From Aphanomyces cochlioides (lineage: Eukaryota; Oomycota; Saprolegniomycetes; Saprolegniales; Verrucalvaceae), in contig JAHQRK010000022.1 in NCBI GenBank assembly GCA_019828595.1, forward strand, positions 682,001-746,000: 64,000 bases of DNA, in the 5' to 3' direction. A model generated the notes under the pieces. The model had not been told where the DNA came from. It saw nothing but the letters and a program-made list of their open reading frames with translations, and did no database searches. Of the stretch, positions 1-11,406 are shown piece by piece. How positions within the stretch are numbered: position 1 is the first letter of the stretch; each line of letters opens with the position of its first letter. The translations under genes and the position numbers were made by a program.

Positions 1-1548
1 GCAGGACCATCGGGCAGCAGTTTTGTTCGCCAGACGTCGTGGAATTCATTGAGTAAGTCGGAGAGCTTGGACTCCATCGTGCTTGGCAGACCATTGTGAC
101 GAGCTTCATCGAGGAGGTTGTTTATGCCATGGACTATATCGGGGGTGCAGTGCGCGATGTCGTCAGCAGTATCATCGCCATCATCTTCGACTATATTGGG
201 TGATGAGACAAGCTGCTCAAAACAGCGATCAAGATCGATCCCAAATGACTTCAGAGTTGTGTTGCCAATAATGCACTCATCCAGATCACCATCAAAGACG
301 TAGAATCGGACCATACCAATATCCACCTTGCCCACAGCAGTTATCGTTTGGACTGAGAACTCAACCTCGTCAATGCATCGATAGCTTTCACCACCGGCCG
401 CCACGAACACAAATGGTAAACTCAGGCGCCGGGGTTGAGAGTCATGGATAAATTGACGGGGGATGACGTTGCAGTCAGCACCAGTGTCCCAACCGACGGG
501 TACTTCTTGACACTCGTTGAGGATGATCGTGTGAGTTGCCAGGGATTTCGAGATGCGGCGTAGGTGTTTCTGCTTCTCTTCACGCATCTTGCCGCGAGCA
601 TCCTCCTTCTGTTCTGGTGTCGCGATTGGGCAATCCTTTAGCCAGTGGGACCCTTTACAGACCCAGCAGCCAGTACGGGGGGGTTCAGAGCCGTTGTTTG
701 GGGCTTTCCGAGCATCTCCAGAGGGTCTGGATCTAGCAGCCTCTATACCTTGTGGAATATCGTTTGAGACATCCAGGGCGGGTGTGCGACCGTTGGATCT
801 TAGAGGCTGATTGGATGGGCGTTTGTTGCGGCTCATATTCGCTTGTTCTCGTTGCAAACTGTGGAAGTGTTGTTGCCGTTTAGCGTGTTCACATACAAGA
901 GTGTACAGCTCAATATCGTCGTACTTTGCGGATCAGTGTTCGTATTCGACAAGTCGTTCAATATCAAGTTTGAGAACATCAGGAGCAAGATTTGCAATCA
1001 GAAGCTTGCATCGGAGTTTTGTAATGATACGACCCTTGTCACTCATAGGACTTTCGGTCTTCAGGAATGCGGCAAGTCCGTTGTCTTCAATAAGCTTGTT
1101 GAAGAGTACAAAATAGTTCATGACACGACACGCGACATCAGATTCCTTCAAATCCATCTTAAGATGGGCTTTGAAGAAAGCTGGGATGTCTGGGGTAGCG
1201 CTATTCTTGGTTGCCTTGCAGCGGGCAGTGATTGCTTTGCAAAGATCATCATCAGTGATGAATTGCAGGTTCTTGCGTAAGTCATACGTGGCTAAATGCT
1301 CGAGTATTCTTGTCTCAATTGAATTCTTGACGTTCACAGCGATGGCTTCAAACTTCTCATGACAAGGCATCGGTCCCGAATCTTCTCTTCATACCGTAAG
1401 CGTTCACGGCTCCACATGACGAGTGCTTCGTGTGACCAGGACTTGATAACAGGTGCAGTGACGTAATCATAAAGGGGTTGAGGGTACCATTCCTTATCGA
1501 CATCTTCGATGTCGGGTGGAGCGGAGAATGTTGACATGGTGCTTTCAA
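1..1548 (-). mobile_element. Degenerate Ty3/gypsy-type gag-protease remnant, cut by window start
   Basis: On the minus strand a Gag-like reading frame starts near 1537-1548, changes frame near 1365 and again near 935, then runs through a basic stretch into a zinc knuckle (CWVCKGSHWLKDC, about 655-617) and an aspartic-protease active site (GWDTGADCNVIP, about 500-465). After the protease the frame stays open to the window edge, where reverse transcriptase would be expected. The two frame changes mean the copy is not intact, unless they are assembly errors. The zinc knuckle has a CX2CX3HX4C spacing, one residue shorter than the usual retroviral form. Order Gag-knuckle-protease fits a Ty3/gypsy-like element. 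No LTR was recognised. Confidence 0.7.
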
Positions 1549-1638
1549 TGCAGGGGTGCTTGGGCGCGTTGATGCGAAGATGCAGGTTGTATTGCCAAAG
1601 TATACTTTATGGCGGGTTGCGGATGCAATGCAAATTGA

Positions 1639-3082
1639 TCAGTGATTATAAATGCTATCTAGGGTGCTACAAGTGCTCGCAACCAACCAACTTGGTTGGA
1701 GGTCACAAGCTAAGACAAGAGAGACATTTGAGCATGTGGTGGGGGTCAGCGAAGGGTGTATCTGGATGCGTCCGGATACCACCACAGCTGTTCGACTTCT
1801 TCCCAAAATTTGACACTTTCGAAATCCCTTCAAAACTGTCGATACCGGTAAGTCATTCCAAGCAGCAACAGCCCAATTGACAACGTCTTCGCGTTTAGGA
1901 ACTGGCAATTTGAATGCACCTCTTGAGCTGTCATGACAAGAAAGCTTGCGTCGAACGCAATCAACCCAATTGGCGCGAAGCCGGCACTTGAAAGGCCAGA
2001 TCCACGCGACATCAGCCGGCTGGCAGATCTACGTGTACGTCGGGGGTACTTTTTCAAGAAGAATGTTGAGATTTGCAGCATAGGACACGACTTCATCCGT
2101 GAAATGTGGGGAGAAGTCGTCCCAAATGATCATGATGGGGCGGTGTGTCCCTTGAGCACGATGGCCAAAGTGGTAAGTCAGGAACTCGATCGTGATGTGT
2201 GTATTCCACCATGCACTAGGGTTTTCATACAACTGGACGTCAGTCTTTTCTTGGATACCTTGAATTTCTTTCCAGACCACATTACCAAGGCCATGTTGCA
2301 TTTGTCGATTGCGTTCAACGGTAGCCTTTACAGTGGACTTTTTCGACTTGAAGATCATAAACAAGGGATACTTTTTGCCTTCTGTGTCAGCCATGAGCAT
2401 TGCTGTTGCACGATCTTTCGCAGATCCAATCGCGCTTCACGCCGACAGGTGAGATTGTCTTTTTGGAAATATACTCAAAGTTGACTGCAGTTTGGTCTGC
2501 GTTGAGAACAAGCTCCACGTTGTTTTCCAAGATACGAGCTTTGACTCTTTGGGCCCATGATACAAGGACTTCCTCGCCTTGTTCATTGGTTGACTGGCCT
2601 GACCTTGTTTTTGCGCGAACAGACAATCCTTTGCGCCTGAGGAAGCCATAGCGACACTTAGCGCCGGCATGAATCTCACTCGCTGTGTATCCCGCAGCCT
2701 GTGCGACTTCAATAGCTGCTTGTTCGAGCAAAAAATTGGAAACAGGGACGCCCTCTTTTCGTGCATCAAGGACGAATCGGTAAATTTCTTCTTCTTGTTC
2801 ATCACTGAGAGTTTTTCCAGTGCCAAGTTTTCTTTGTCGCTTGACTTGGCGATTAGATGCTGTCTGGAGCCTTTTGGCCAGTTCGGCTTTCTTGCTGAAC
2901 CATCTTTGGATAAGCTTCTTCTTCGAGACAATGCAGTCATCTCGTATTTCTTTGAAATGTTTATTTATAGCACACGTCAAACCGTTTTTTCCTAGCCCTT
3001 CTTGCTCGTAGATCGATAGCACATCCCACTTAAACTGATTGCTGTACGGTGTTCTTTCGTACGATAATTGCTTCCTTCGCAC
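1639..3082 (-). mobile_element. Broken pogo-like (Tc1/mariner superfamily) transposase
   Basis: An N-terminal helix-turn-helix region and CENP-B-like part run from the Met at 3082, followed by the first catalytic aspartate region (LNADQTAVNFEY, about 2500-2460). After a frame change near 2395 comes the second (IIWDDFSPHFTDE, about 2140-2100). A further frame change leads to the C-terminal block with AWIWPFK and REDVVNWAVAAWNDLP (about 2000-1810). The order and motifs match the better preserved element at 37-39 kb, but the sequence is clearly divergent from it. At least two frameshifts make it non-functional as written. Terminal inverted repeats were not found with confidence. It abuts the gag remnant, suggesting serial insertion into the same repeat-rich patch. 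Confidence 0.75.
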
Positions 3083-3261
3083 AGTACCTTTGACTTGTGG
3101 CCGACCTGTTCATTTCACTCTGACTTTCGCGCCAATTGCTATTGCAAATATTACTGATTAGAATTAATATATTCAATATCGGAGGTATTTCTACTGAGAG
3201 TTTTTACTGGCCATGATATGCGTTTCCGGAGCACACCGCTATAACATGCCAAATATGGTAT

Positions 3262-3955
3262 GCCAATGTCCACTTGGTCGAGATTGACGTAACTAAGCCA
3301 GAATCGATTCATGCTGCTGTGAAACCTACGGAAATGTCCACCTCTTGATCAACAATGCTGGCGTGGCTGGTCAAGCCGAAGGTGCAGAAGCGTGCTTCGA
3401 AGTCAATGTCTACGGTGTCGCCGCCACTTTCACGACCTTCCAACCACTCCTTGTACGCCATTCTCTTCCGATTCCTACTAACTCTTGTGTTAGGTGCCTG
3501 GCGATTCAAGCCACATTGTGGTTGGCGCTAAAGTTGGAGCTGTTACGCTGGGGGCCATGTCGCCCAATCTCCAAGACATTTTTGAGAATTTCACTGCGCT
3601 GGACGTTGGAATTTTCAAGCACCTGCAGCAAGATTGGCTTTTGTTCGCCCAACAAAAACCATCGCTTGGAACGTGGCCGGGACTAGACAAGACATACGGC
3701 GCTTATGGAGTTACCAAGGCGATGGTCATGGCTCTTGCTCGCAAGTGGGCTGCGGAATTTCCTGAAATTAAAACCAACGTCGTGTGCCCTGGCTATTGTG
3801 CCACCGACTTGACAAACAACGGAGGCCTTCTCAGTGCAGCTGAAGGCGCAGAACGTGTTCTCTATCCTGTATTGAACGCTGAAACGATCGAGACGGGCAA
3901 ATTTTACGCTGAAAGTACCGAACATCCTTTCAAGGTTGCCCAAGGCGACCATTAA
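3262..3955 (+). pseudogene. Truncated short-chain dehydrogenase/reductase, first of three tandem copies
   Basis: This copy lacks the Rossmann start (TGANKGxG) that both neighbours have. The first recognisable residues are NVHLVEIDV near 3265, then the frame breaks near 3320 before ETYGNVHLLINNAG. A 41-nt intron (3453-3493, with a CTACTAAC branch-point-like motif) sits exactly where intron 2 lies in the two neighbours. The last exon (3494-3955) is intact and contains YGVTK, the YxxxK catalytic motif. Loss of the NAD(P)-binding start plus a frame break argues for a pseudogene. The intact last exon means a novel upstream exon cannot be fully excluded. Confidence 0.7.
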
Positions 3956-4388
3956 TTCTGCCTTTGACAGCAGCATGATTCACCCAATGCCCTCATGCAT
4001 TTTCTACACTTTGATCGTTAGCTTAACTTGGATTAATACATGTTGTGAGCTCTAAAATCAACCTCTTCGATGCGTTTATCCTTCGAATCGATACTAGACA
4101 TAAGAATCCCCCTCAATCCCCCCGGGGGGGCTCCGTTGCAATCTCACTCGGAGTCGACTCCAATTGAGGTGTGCTCGAGGCAATTCTCAGCCTTCACAGC
4201 GACAGCGATTGATTTAGTGCTAGACTCGCTTGACACATTGATTCCTGAACTTGTGAACAGGATAATCAAATGATAAAACCTGCAACATTCTCCTAACCGT
4301 TAGAAAAAGGCTGCAAGATAACGGGCAGTGAGGTAAACATGCTTTGTCACCCTGATCCAACGGACAGATCACTTTCAAAGTTGCATCC
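3956..4388. other. Intergenic stretch between SDR copies
   Basis: No gene seen. It holds the 3' region of the truncated SDR copy and the promoter side of the next one. Confidence 0.5.
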
Positions 4389-5329
4389 ATGGCGCCACAA
4401 GTCTACTTGATCACGGGGGCCAACAAGGTCGATCTCGCTCCCCCTCATCCCCCTGAATGTCAGTTTCGTAGGGACTCGGCTACGAAGCCGTGCGCATTCT
4501 TGCCGAACGCTTTCGCGACGACGCAATCGTTCTCCTTGGTACGCGTTCCCATGAACGAGGCAAAGCTGCTCTTGCCAAGATAAGGCAATCCAATCCATCG
4601 TTTGATTATGCCAATGTGCATTTGGTCAAAATTGACGTCTCCAAGCTGGAATGGATTCAAGCCGCTGCCGATTTTGTCAAGGCCAAGTATGGCAACGTCC
4701 ATGTACTGATCAACAACGCCGCGCTGACGACGCACGCGGAAGGACCTAAAATGTGCTTCCAAGTCAATGTCTTCGGCGTCTATGATACCCTCAATGTATT
4801 CTATCCCCTCCTTGTCCTTTGCTCCGAACAATTCGTCCAGCTCATGAGTTTTTAGGTGCCCCACGAATCCAGCAACATTGTGGTTGCCTCTGCTGCTGGG
4901 GCTTGGACGCTCGCAGCCATGTCGCCTGATCTTCAGTCTATCTTTGAAGACTTTACAGCGTTAGATGACGCGACGGTGCGTGATCTGTTGGACGATTGGT
5001 TGGCAGCGTATGAAGGCAAGCCATCCAAGTATACGTGGCCCTCTCCTGAAGAGTCAACAAGGGCGTATGGCATTTCCAAGACTGTTGTGATGGCTCTCAC
5101 GCGTAAATGGGCGGTTGAGCATCCTGAAATCAAAACAACGATCGTTTGCCCTGGCTATTCCGCCACCAATATGACTGCCCACAGCGGTCATCTCACGGCA
5201 GCGGAAGGGGCTGAAAACCTCCTCTATCCAATCTTTCATGCCGACAAGACCGAGTCCGGGGGGTTCTATCGCGAAGGCGAGCGTGAACTATTCAATACAT
5301 CACGTCCTGCTGGCTTCGGAGCAAAGTAA
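4389..5329 (+). CDS. Short-chain dehydrogenase/reductase (carbonyl-reductase type)
   Basis: Three exons (4389-4427, 4472-4813, 4856-5329) with introns of 44 and 42 nt give a 284-residue protein. Visible SDR features are TGANKGLG at the start (cofactor binding, split by intron 1), an INNAA motif (usual NNAG), a catalytic Ser in the VASAAG region and YGISK as the catalytic Tyr/Lys pair. The length fits single-domain NADPH-dependent carbonyl reductases, which reduce aldehydes and ketones. No signal peptide is visible, so a cytosolic enzyme is likely; the substrate cannot be told. It lies between a truncated paralogue upstream and an intact one downstream, all in the same direction and with the same intron positions, which indicates tandem duplication. 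Confidence 0.88.
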
Positions 5330-6016
5330 ATGGGTCAGCTGTATTGGGGATAATTTGCATCTTGTCAACAATCGCCACCTTTCGTCCACTCAGTCGTCAC
5401 AATATGAGTCTTCATTAGCCAGATGCTAGTGAAATTTGAGTTGCCAAGATCTAAAGCTTGGCTCTAGTCCCCCAGGAAGTCCCCCTATGATATTGAAATT
5501 CTTTGCATATAGCAGTTGAAAGGGGCGAAATGTTCGACAAAAATGACGCAAAACAAGTTCGACGTGGCTGATAACACATTGACTACTGTACTTCTGCACT
5601 GGATTGATCTCGCAGCGTGCGTCAATTGCTGACTCAGCGCACGTCAAGGTCTGTTGATTTTAGTGGTAGAAAGGGCAGAGAAACTTGCGCAAGTATTGTG
5701 ATTGTGAGCACGTCTGTCCATGCCTGCATCAATACACTGTACAGACAACACACGACGTGCATCTGGTCGAGTGCGCTTAGCTAAAGTGCTCGCTAGCTGG
5801 ACAAACTCTAAATCCCCTAACTGCCTTCTCCTAACTTTTTTCGTTGGTATTGAAAGTTGGGGTCTTGCTCTAATGGCCGTCGAACGAACGCGAGAGCTAG
5901 AAGCACGCCTCTAAGTTGACATCTCCAAGTTGTGGGTGCGCTGTACTGTACGGCATTACGCACAGCCAAATTTGAAAAGTCTCGGAGCTTCACAAGCAAA
6001 ATATCTTGCTGAAGAG
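5330..6016. other. Intergenic region, nothing recognised
   Basis: Contains the 3' end of the middle SDR and the upstream region of the third. No ORF here looks coding. Confidence 0.5.
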
Positions 6017-6967
6017 ATGGCTCCACGAGTGTACTGCGTCACGGGTGCCAATAAGGTAATCTCTCTCCGTCGGTCGGCTCCCCTTTGTGTACAGGGCATT
6101 GGCTATGAAGTAGTTCGCATTCTTGCCGAGCATTTCAAAGACCAAGCGATTGTCCTCCTTGGAACTCGATCTATCGAGCGAGGTAATGCTGCTCTTGCGA
6201 AAATGAAGCAAGACAATCCATCGTTTGAGTACACCAACGTGCAATTGCTTGAGATTGACGTGTCAAAACCGGCATCGATCCAAGCAGCTGCTGAGTTTGT
6301 AGAGAAAACCTACGGCCACGTTCACGTCCTCGTCAACAATGCTGGCGTCTTTGGCCGAGAAGTTGGATCGGAAATGTGTTTTCAAGTCAACGTCTTTGGT
6401 GTCCTCCATGTTTTAGATGCGTTCCGTCCCCTACTTGTAACTGCCATGCTCAAAAAGCTAATTTCTCTCACAACGAATTAGGTTCCAAATCAATCGAGTA
6501 ATATTGTGGTCGCGTCAAGTGCTGGTGCGTGGACACTTCGAGCCTTGTCCAGACAACTCCGAGCCATCTTTGAAGACTTCAATGCGCTGGACGTCGCCTC
6601 CGTTCGCTGTCTCTTGGACGATTGGAAGACTGCCTTTGCAGGAAAGCCATCACAGTTCTCATGGCCAGCGTTCGCAATCACGAGTGGCGCTTATGGTATT
6701 TCCAAGATGGCATTGATGGCTTTGATTCGCAAGTGGGCTGTCGACCATCCCGAAATCAAAACGACGATGGTTTGCCCAGGTTACTGCATCACTGACATAT
6801 CGTATCACACTGGTTTCCTCACTGCAGCTCAAGGTGGAGAGCATGTCCTCTTTCCAGTTCTCCACGAGAAAAAGACAAAATCTGGTCGATTCTACCGTGA
6901 GAGCAAGGAAACTTCGTTCAAAGCCCCACGCCCTGTGGAGTATGGTCCTCCCGTCGAATTTTACTAG
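6017..6967 (+). CDS. Short-chain dehydrogenase/reductase, third tandem copy
   Basis: Exons 6017-6055, 6095-6436 and 6482-6967 (introns 39 and 45 nt) encode 288 residues. The start was chosen because exon 1 is then exactly 39 nt, as in the upstream paralogue, and reads MAPRVYCVTGANK into GIG (cofactor-binding TGxxxGxG). VNNAG, a Ser in VASSAG and YGISK complete the SDR signature. The C-terminus differs from the middle copy, ending in a Pro/Tyr-rich tail. Same family and probable type of reaction (NADPH-dependent carbonyl reduction) as its neighbour; the substrate is unknown. Confidence 0.88.
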
Positions 6968-7080
6968 ATGTATTGTAGCATTGTGCAAAGACTGACTCGA
7001 GTCATCAGTCCATTTATCACGAACGTCTTTGCAAGTCCTCGCTCAATCGAATTGCATTTTCGTTGCCTCTGTCTATATGA

Positions 7081-9265
7081 TTATAATTCCGTTTTTTCAC
7101 TTGACGTGCCACTCGAGGCTGGAATTTGAATCGTTTGAACTTTGCCATCTTTGTAGGTCAGCTTGTAGGAGAAGAAAACATTCCCGTCTTGGTCTTTTGC
7201 TTCCTAGTCACGTTCGCTAACACTCCAACGATGAAATACTTGGACGCACCACAAGTTCATCACGGAATATATCGTACGCAACTTCTTGGCCGGGTTCAAG
7301 CTCTGACAGAAGTTCACTGGACAAGTACAAGTAGACTTTGGCAGATCCACCGTTGACAAAATCCACTTCCATCGGCGATTCACTCAGGCTCACTCGTTGT
7401 TTGTTCCAGACCCACAAGTTGGCAGCCCTGGAAGCTCACATCAGTCACGATAGTCAGTCGATTCCTGCGTACCATTTTGTTCCTTCCAAGACTGGACACC
7501 CGCCATGCCCTGCAAACTCATCTAGCGTTCCTAGAATCAACGAGAAATGTGATCTTGCAGGGGGCATGAGACGTACCATCGCCAAATTGATTATAGAACA
7601 GAATTGCGGTTGACTTGATAGGGTACGTAGCCATTCTAGTACCAAATTGGTCATGAGTTCGTCCCGAAGCAAGAGTACTTTGTGTAGCAGGCCTGAACCA
7701 AGCGGCTTTCCCACGTTCCTTCGTCAAAGAGTGCCATCTCTTCGTCAGTGGGAGGAGCCATGTGATCGACGCCTTCTGGCATCTCTGCGTAGGGAAATAC
7801 AGTCTGGCCGCCTCGAGTGACATTGGACAAGTAGAGAAAAACAGTCGCAAATCGGTTCGCCCCGCCGGCTTTCGGGTCGAAATTGAAATCCTCAAGAGAA
7901 CTCAATTCAAACCAATCGTCGTGGGTGACATAGGCTTGTTTTTGTTGATAGCGCAAGAGCTGGAGACCATCCACCAGTTTCTCTGCAGAGAATATAGAGT
8001 TAAGCCCAGTTAGATAAGCTCACCGTCGAATTCTCCAATGTTCAGCAAGTCGAACGACCGCTTCATGATGGATTTTGCCGTTGGTGAGTCGGAGTCGTAG
8101 GCATTTTCACTTGTCCGCAGTAGAGTCTCCCTACAAGTCATCGCTTTAGTGTGTACTCACGACAGATTGAGTGTACTCGCCATCACCAAGGAGTCCAATT
8201 GCAGATCTCTTGAGTCTGTCGGCTTCGGCAGTGATTGAGGATACGTGGTTGACCAAGTTGTCAGCTTCTTCGTCGGTGAAAAAGTTGTAAATCTTGAACA
8301 CTCGTGGGGAATCGCTGAACGATTCGAGGATAATTGGCTTTCCAGTGGGGCTTTGGTGCGATTCCAAGACAACACGGTGGCCAAACTACCAAAGCAATCC
8401 AATGAACTTCCTGCGAGAGCGCTTGCATACCTCGACAAACGGCCACACGAACGGAAGAATCCTTTACAGGTCAGGTCCGGGTCAGGTCTCGGGTGCAGGT
8501 CATAGGTTTTTTACTGGTTTTTCTCATGGTTTTATTCAAATTTCTGATCAGATTTTAGGTTTTTCTCATTCGAGCAGCAATTGCGAAGCTTTAAACTGCG
8601 CGGACGACGTCAGACATCCGCCCAGAAAATTGCGCTCACCGCAGCGAAGCGGAGGTCGAGTGAAAAATTTTCTGCAGGCGGATGACTCGGAGGAGGGAGC
8701 CCCTAACGTGCACCAAAAAGGGGTTTCTTTATATTTTCTCTCATCGGGTAAGGCGGCAGGTAGGCCGTAAGGCCGTGCCACCACCCTGATGAGGCCTGCT
8801 AGAGAATGACAAAGTTTGGCGCTTGAACTCTTCCTGGTGATGGAGATATGTTCAATTTTGTAGTGTGACCCAAAAGTGTGACCTGACCCGGATATGACCT
8901 GTTTCGGACACTACCCACACGAACAATAGACCTTCTGGCACGAGGTACAATTTGTCGTTTGGGCTCAAATCCTCAAAGGAGTGAATCGCTTTGCCAGTAC
9001 CAGTGTAAACGCGATCAGCTACAGCTTTCGATGACGTCTTGGTCTCATGGGTGTAGAGCCCATCGACGTCGATAATGGTCGATAAATATGCAGCGAGCGA
9101 CTCGCCAGAGGAAACCAGGTCAGCCGTCAATACGACTTCGACACCATCGCCAGACGCGCCATTCTTAAGCACAGTCACTGGGATAGAGGCTAGAGCCAGC
9201 GCTAGCCATGGAGAGAACGCAGAAAACAACAGAAACGCATAGATCGACGCGACCATCTTGGCCAA
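7081..9265 (-). pseudogene. ER prolyl 4-hydroxylase with DCX-like and VHL-like domains, broken by a MITE (copy 1)
   Basis: Signal peptide and doublecortin-like domain are read from 9265. A 462-bp insertion with 10-bp target duplication (8443-8452 / 8915-8924) splits exon 1 and brings a stop codon. Beyond it the gene is intact: exons 8431-8442, 8177-8385, 8024-8130, 7679-7982, 7577-7635, 7473-7530, 7250-7427 and 7081-7203. Without the insert it would encode 466 residues. The hydroxylase keeps HDD (HxD iron ligands), the distal His in HGGCPV and the Lys in GTKW. The C-terminal VHL-like domain has lost the Trp/His/Trp positions kept in copy 2. The C-terminus is KTEL, an ER-retrieval-like ending. 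The 304-nt exon equals two exons (130+174 nt) of copy 2 fused, so one intron is exactly missing. If the insert were spliced out the gene could still work, but no fitting splice sites were seen. Confidence 0.8.
8453..8914. mobile_element. MITE (Mutator-like by target-duplication size) inside P4H copy 1
   Basis: The 462-bp segment is flanked by the direct repeat CCACACGAAC (8443-8452 and 8915-8924). Comparison with the uninterrupted paralogue shows the host exon resumes precisely after one copy of the repeat. Both ends carry inverted repeats with ACAGGTCA followed by TCCGGGTCAGGTC. The interior holds further hairpins, for example CATCCGCC...GGCGGATG and AAGGCGGCAGGTAGGCCG with its partner. There is no coding capacity. 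A 10-bp duplication suits Mutator-like elements (9-11 bp); the superfamily is inference. Confidence 0.75.
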
Positions 9266-9655
9266 CTTGCAACTTGGTGTCTATCGTCGACAACTAACTA
9301 TCCCGACGAGATACAATTTGTCATAGGCATGTTTGTCATAGGACTTTGGAGTTCTCTCCCTCTTCACGATGGCATAATGGCAAGTTTTTTTGCAGAGAAT
9401 CGAGTGGGCTAACACAGTAATGCTGTCCTGGCTTTTGATATTCATGCACGTCAACGAAATCGTCAATGTCGAGGTGGTCAACTGAGATGTTTCCATCGAA
9501 ATCCACCAATTCTGAAACATAATTGGATATAAATCAACTATTTAAATAGAATAATGCAATACGATTGGTCAAAATAATTTAAAACCTCCAGAGGAGAATC
9601 TGGTGAAAACGTTGTCACAATGAAACCAGATCCATATATTTTTGCACAACGTGGC
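9266..9655. other. Intergenic between P4H copies, with small relics
   Basis: A short piece near 9300-9325 resembles the ATACAATTTGTCAT segment of the P4H exon 1 and may be a leftover duplicate. A minus-strand stretch near 9520-9440 has an EF-hand-like look but is too short to call. Confidence 0.3.
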
Positions 9656-11406
9656 TTACAACTCGTCCTTGGCGACAGCATTCTCAGCAGGAATTTCAAC
9701 CACTTGGACTGGGCCACCCTTATAATTCAACGTGTGTGTGAAGATCGTAGCACCGTTTTCATCTTTGAACGTCTAATCATGAAATATTTTTAACATGGGA
9801 AATATATGGTTTTCATACCCAAGTGTGGTGGCCAAAGGAGTCGTAGTTGATCTTCTGTCCAGGGCCAAGGTCAGCCATGTGCGTGTCAGACCAGTACAAG
9901 GACACAGACGTGGAGCGAGTGTTGACAAAGTCGACTTTGATCGCAGAGCCTTCAGGGCCATTGCGATCACGATTCCATACCCAGAGGTTAGCCGCCCTGG
10001 ATACAAACGTCAATATCTTGTTCATTTGTAGACTAGCTTACCATTTTGTTCCCTCAAGGACTGGACAGCCACCATGTTCAGCTTTGTAGTCAAGAGTACC
10101 TAGACATTGATTGTAAAATAGCTTGAATGAGCGTGAGTACCGTCGCCAAGTTGGTGGTAGAAGAGAACAGCAGCCGTCTTTATGGGATACGAAGCCATCC
10201 TGTAAGTAAATTAGATGGAAGCTCACCAAAGTAGTTACTTGGAATAGCATTGCTTGACCATGTTATGTTCCCAAGTTCCCTTGTCAAAGAGGGCCATTTC
10301 TTCGTCGGATGGAGGGGTCATGTGATCTACGCCTTTCGGCATATCCGCGTGAGGGAAGACAGTCTGGCCACCACGCGTCACATTGGACAAATAGAGAAAC
10401 ACTGTGGCAAATCTATAACCCAAGAAATCAAATTCGACAGAGTTAGAAAGTACCGATTGGTGCCCATGGCTTTGGGTTCGTAGTTGAAATCCTCTCGGGC
10501 ATTCAATTCAAACCAGTCATTGTGAGGAATGTAGGCTTGCTTTTGCTGGTATCGAAGGAGTTGTAAGCCGTCGGCCATGTTATCTAAAGAGATAATCAAT
10601 GAACGAGCCAAATGGAACGCCATTAAATACCTTGGAAGGGTCCAATATTGAGCAAATCAAACGATCGCATCATGAGAGACTTAGCTGTCGGCGACACCGA
10701 GTCGAATGCATTTTCGCTCGTTCGAACTGAAGATTCTCTACAAGAAATGGTCAAGTTTCCTTATCCAGATGGGTGTTTGGCATACTTTCCCTTGTCGTCG
10801 TGGCCAACAGTCGATCGTTTCAGTTTATTAGCATCGTCTGTGATTTCCGAAATGCGATTGATCAAAACATCAGCTTCTTCGTTGGTGAAGAAGTCGTAGA
10901 TTTTGAACACGCGGGGCGATTCGCTGAACGATTCGAGGATAATTGGCTTTCCCGTTGGGCTTTGGTGTGATTCCAACGACACGCGATGGCCAAACTATCA
11001 GGACATAGCTCTAAAAACTATCAGCAGTAATGATACTTACCTCGACAAATGGCCAGACGAATAAGAGACCCCTGGGGACGATATACAATTTGTCATCGGA
11101 GGTCAAATCTTCAAAGGAATGAATCGCTTTGCCAGTCGCAGTGTAGACACGGTCAGCAACTGATTTCGACGACGTCTTCGTCTCGTCAGTGTAGAGCCCT
11201 TCGACTTCAATGAGCGTGGACAAGTAAGCAGCGAGGGATTCGCCAGACGGGACGAGTTCAGGTGTCAAATCAACACGGATACCACCAACCGACGCACCAT
11301 TATTGAAGACCGTCACAGGGATTGAAGCGACAGCCAGGACGAATGGGATGATGGTCGAGAACAAGAGAGGCGCTCCATACAAGAGGAACTTCCGAGAGGC
11401 CATCAT
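9656..11406 (-). CDS. ER prolyl 4-hydroxylase with doublecortin-like N-terminus and VHL-beta-like C-terminus (copy 2)
   Basis: Nine exons (11041-11406, 10786-10994, 10631-10737, 10454-10583, 10239-10412, 10141-10199, 10042-10099, 9819-9996, 9656-9772) join in frame to 465 residues. Order: signal peptide (about 1-27), DCX-like domain (about 28-120; VTVFNNG..., ...DRVYTATGKAIHSFEDL), 2OG-Fe(II) prolyl 4-hydroxylase (about 125-370) and a VHL-beta-like domain (about 370-450), ending KDEL. Catalytic residues are visible: HND (HxD), RGGQTVFP, the distal His in EHGGCPV and the 2-oxoglutarate Lys in GTKW. The VHL-like part keeps a Trp in SLYW and the SFGHHTW block, aligning with human VHL W88, S111, H115 and W117, which line the hydroxyproline pocket; the Y98 position appears to be Met. 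Expected reaction: 4-hydroxylation of peptidyl proline in the ER. The substrate is unknown, and a hydroxyproline-binding role for the tail is inference. Confidence 0.88.

Noticed and set aside
8700..8820. CTGATGAG sequence within the MITE, resembling a hammerhead ribozyme core
   Set aside because: The required GAAA box and flanking stems could not be placed; the region is better explained as simple hairpins of the MITE.
9440..9520. EF-hand-like stretch (VDFDGNISVDHLDIDDF) on the minus strand
   Set aside because: Too short, with no surrounding gene structure.
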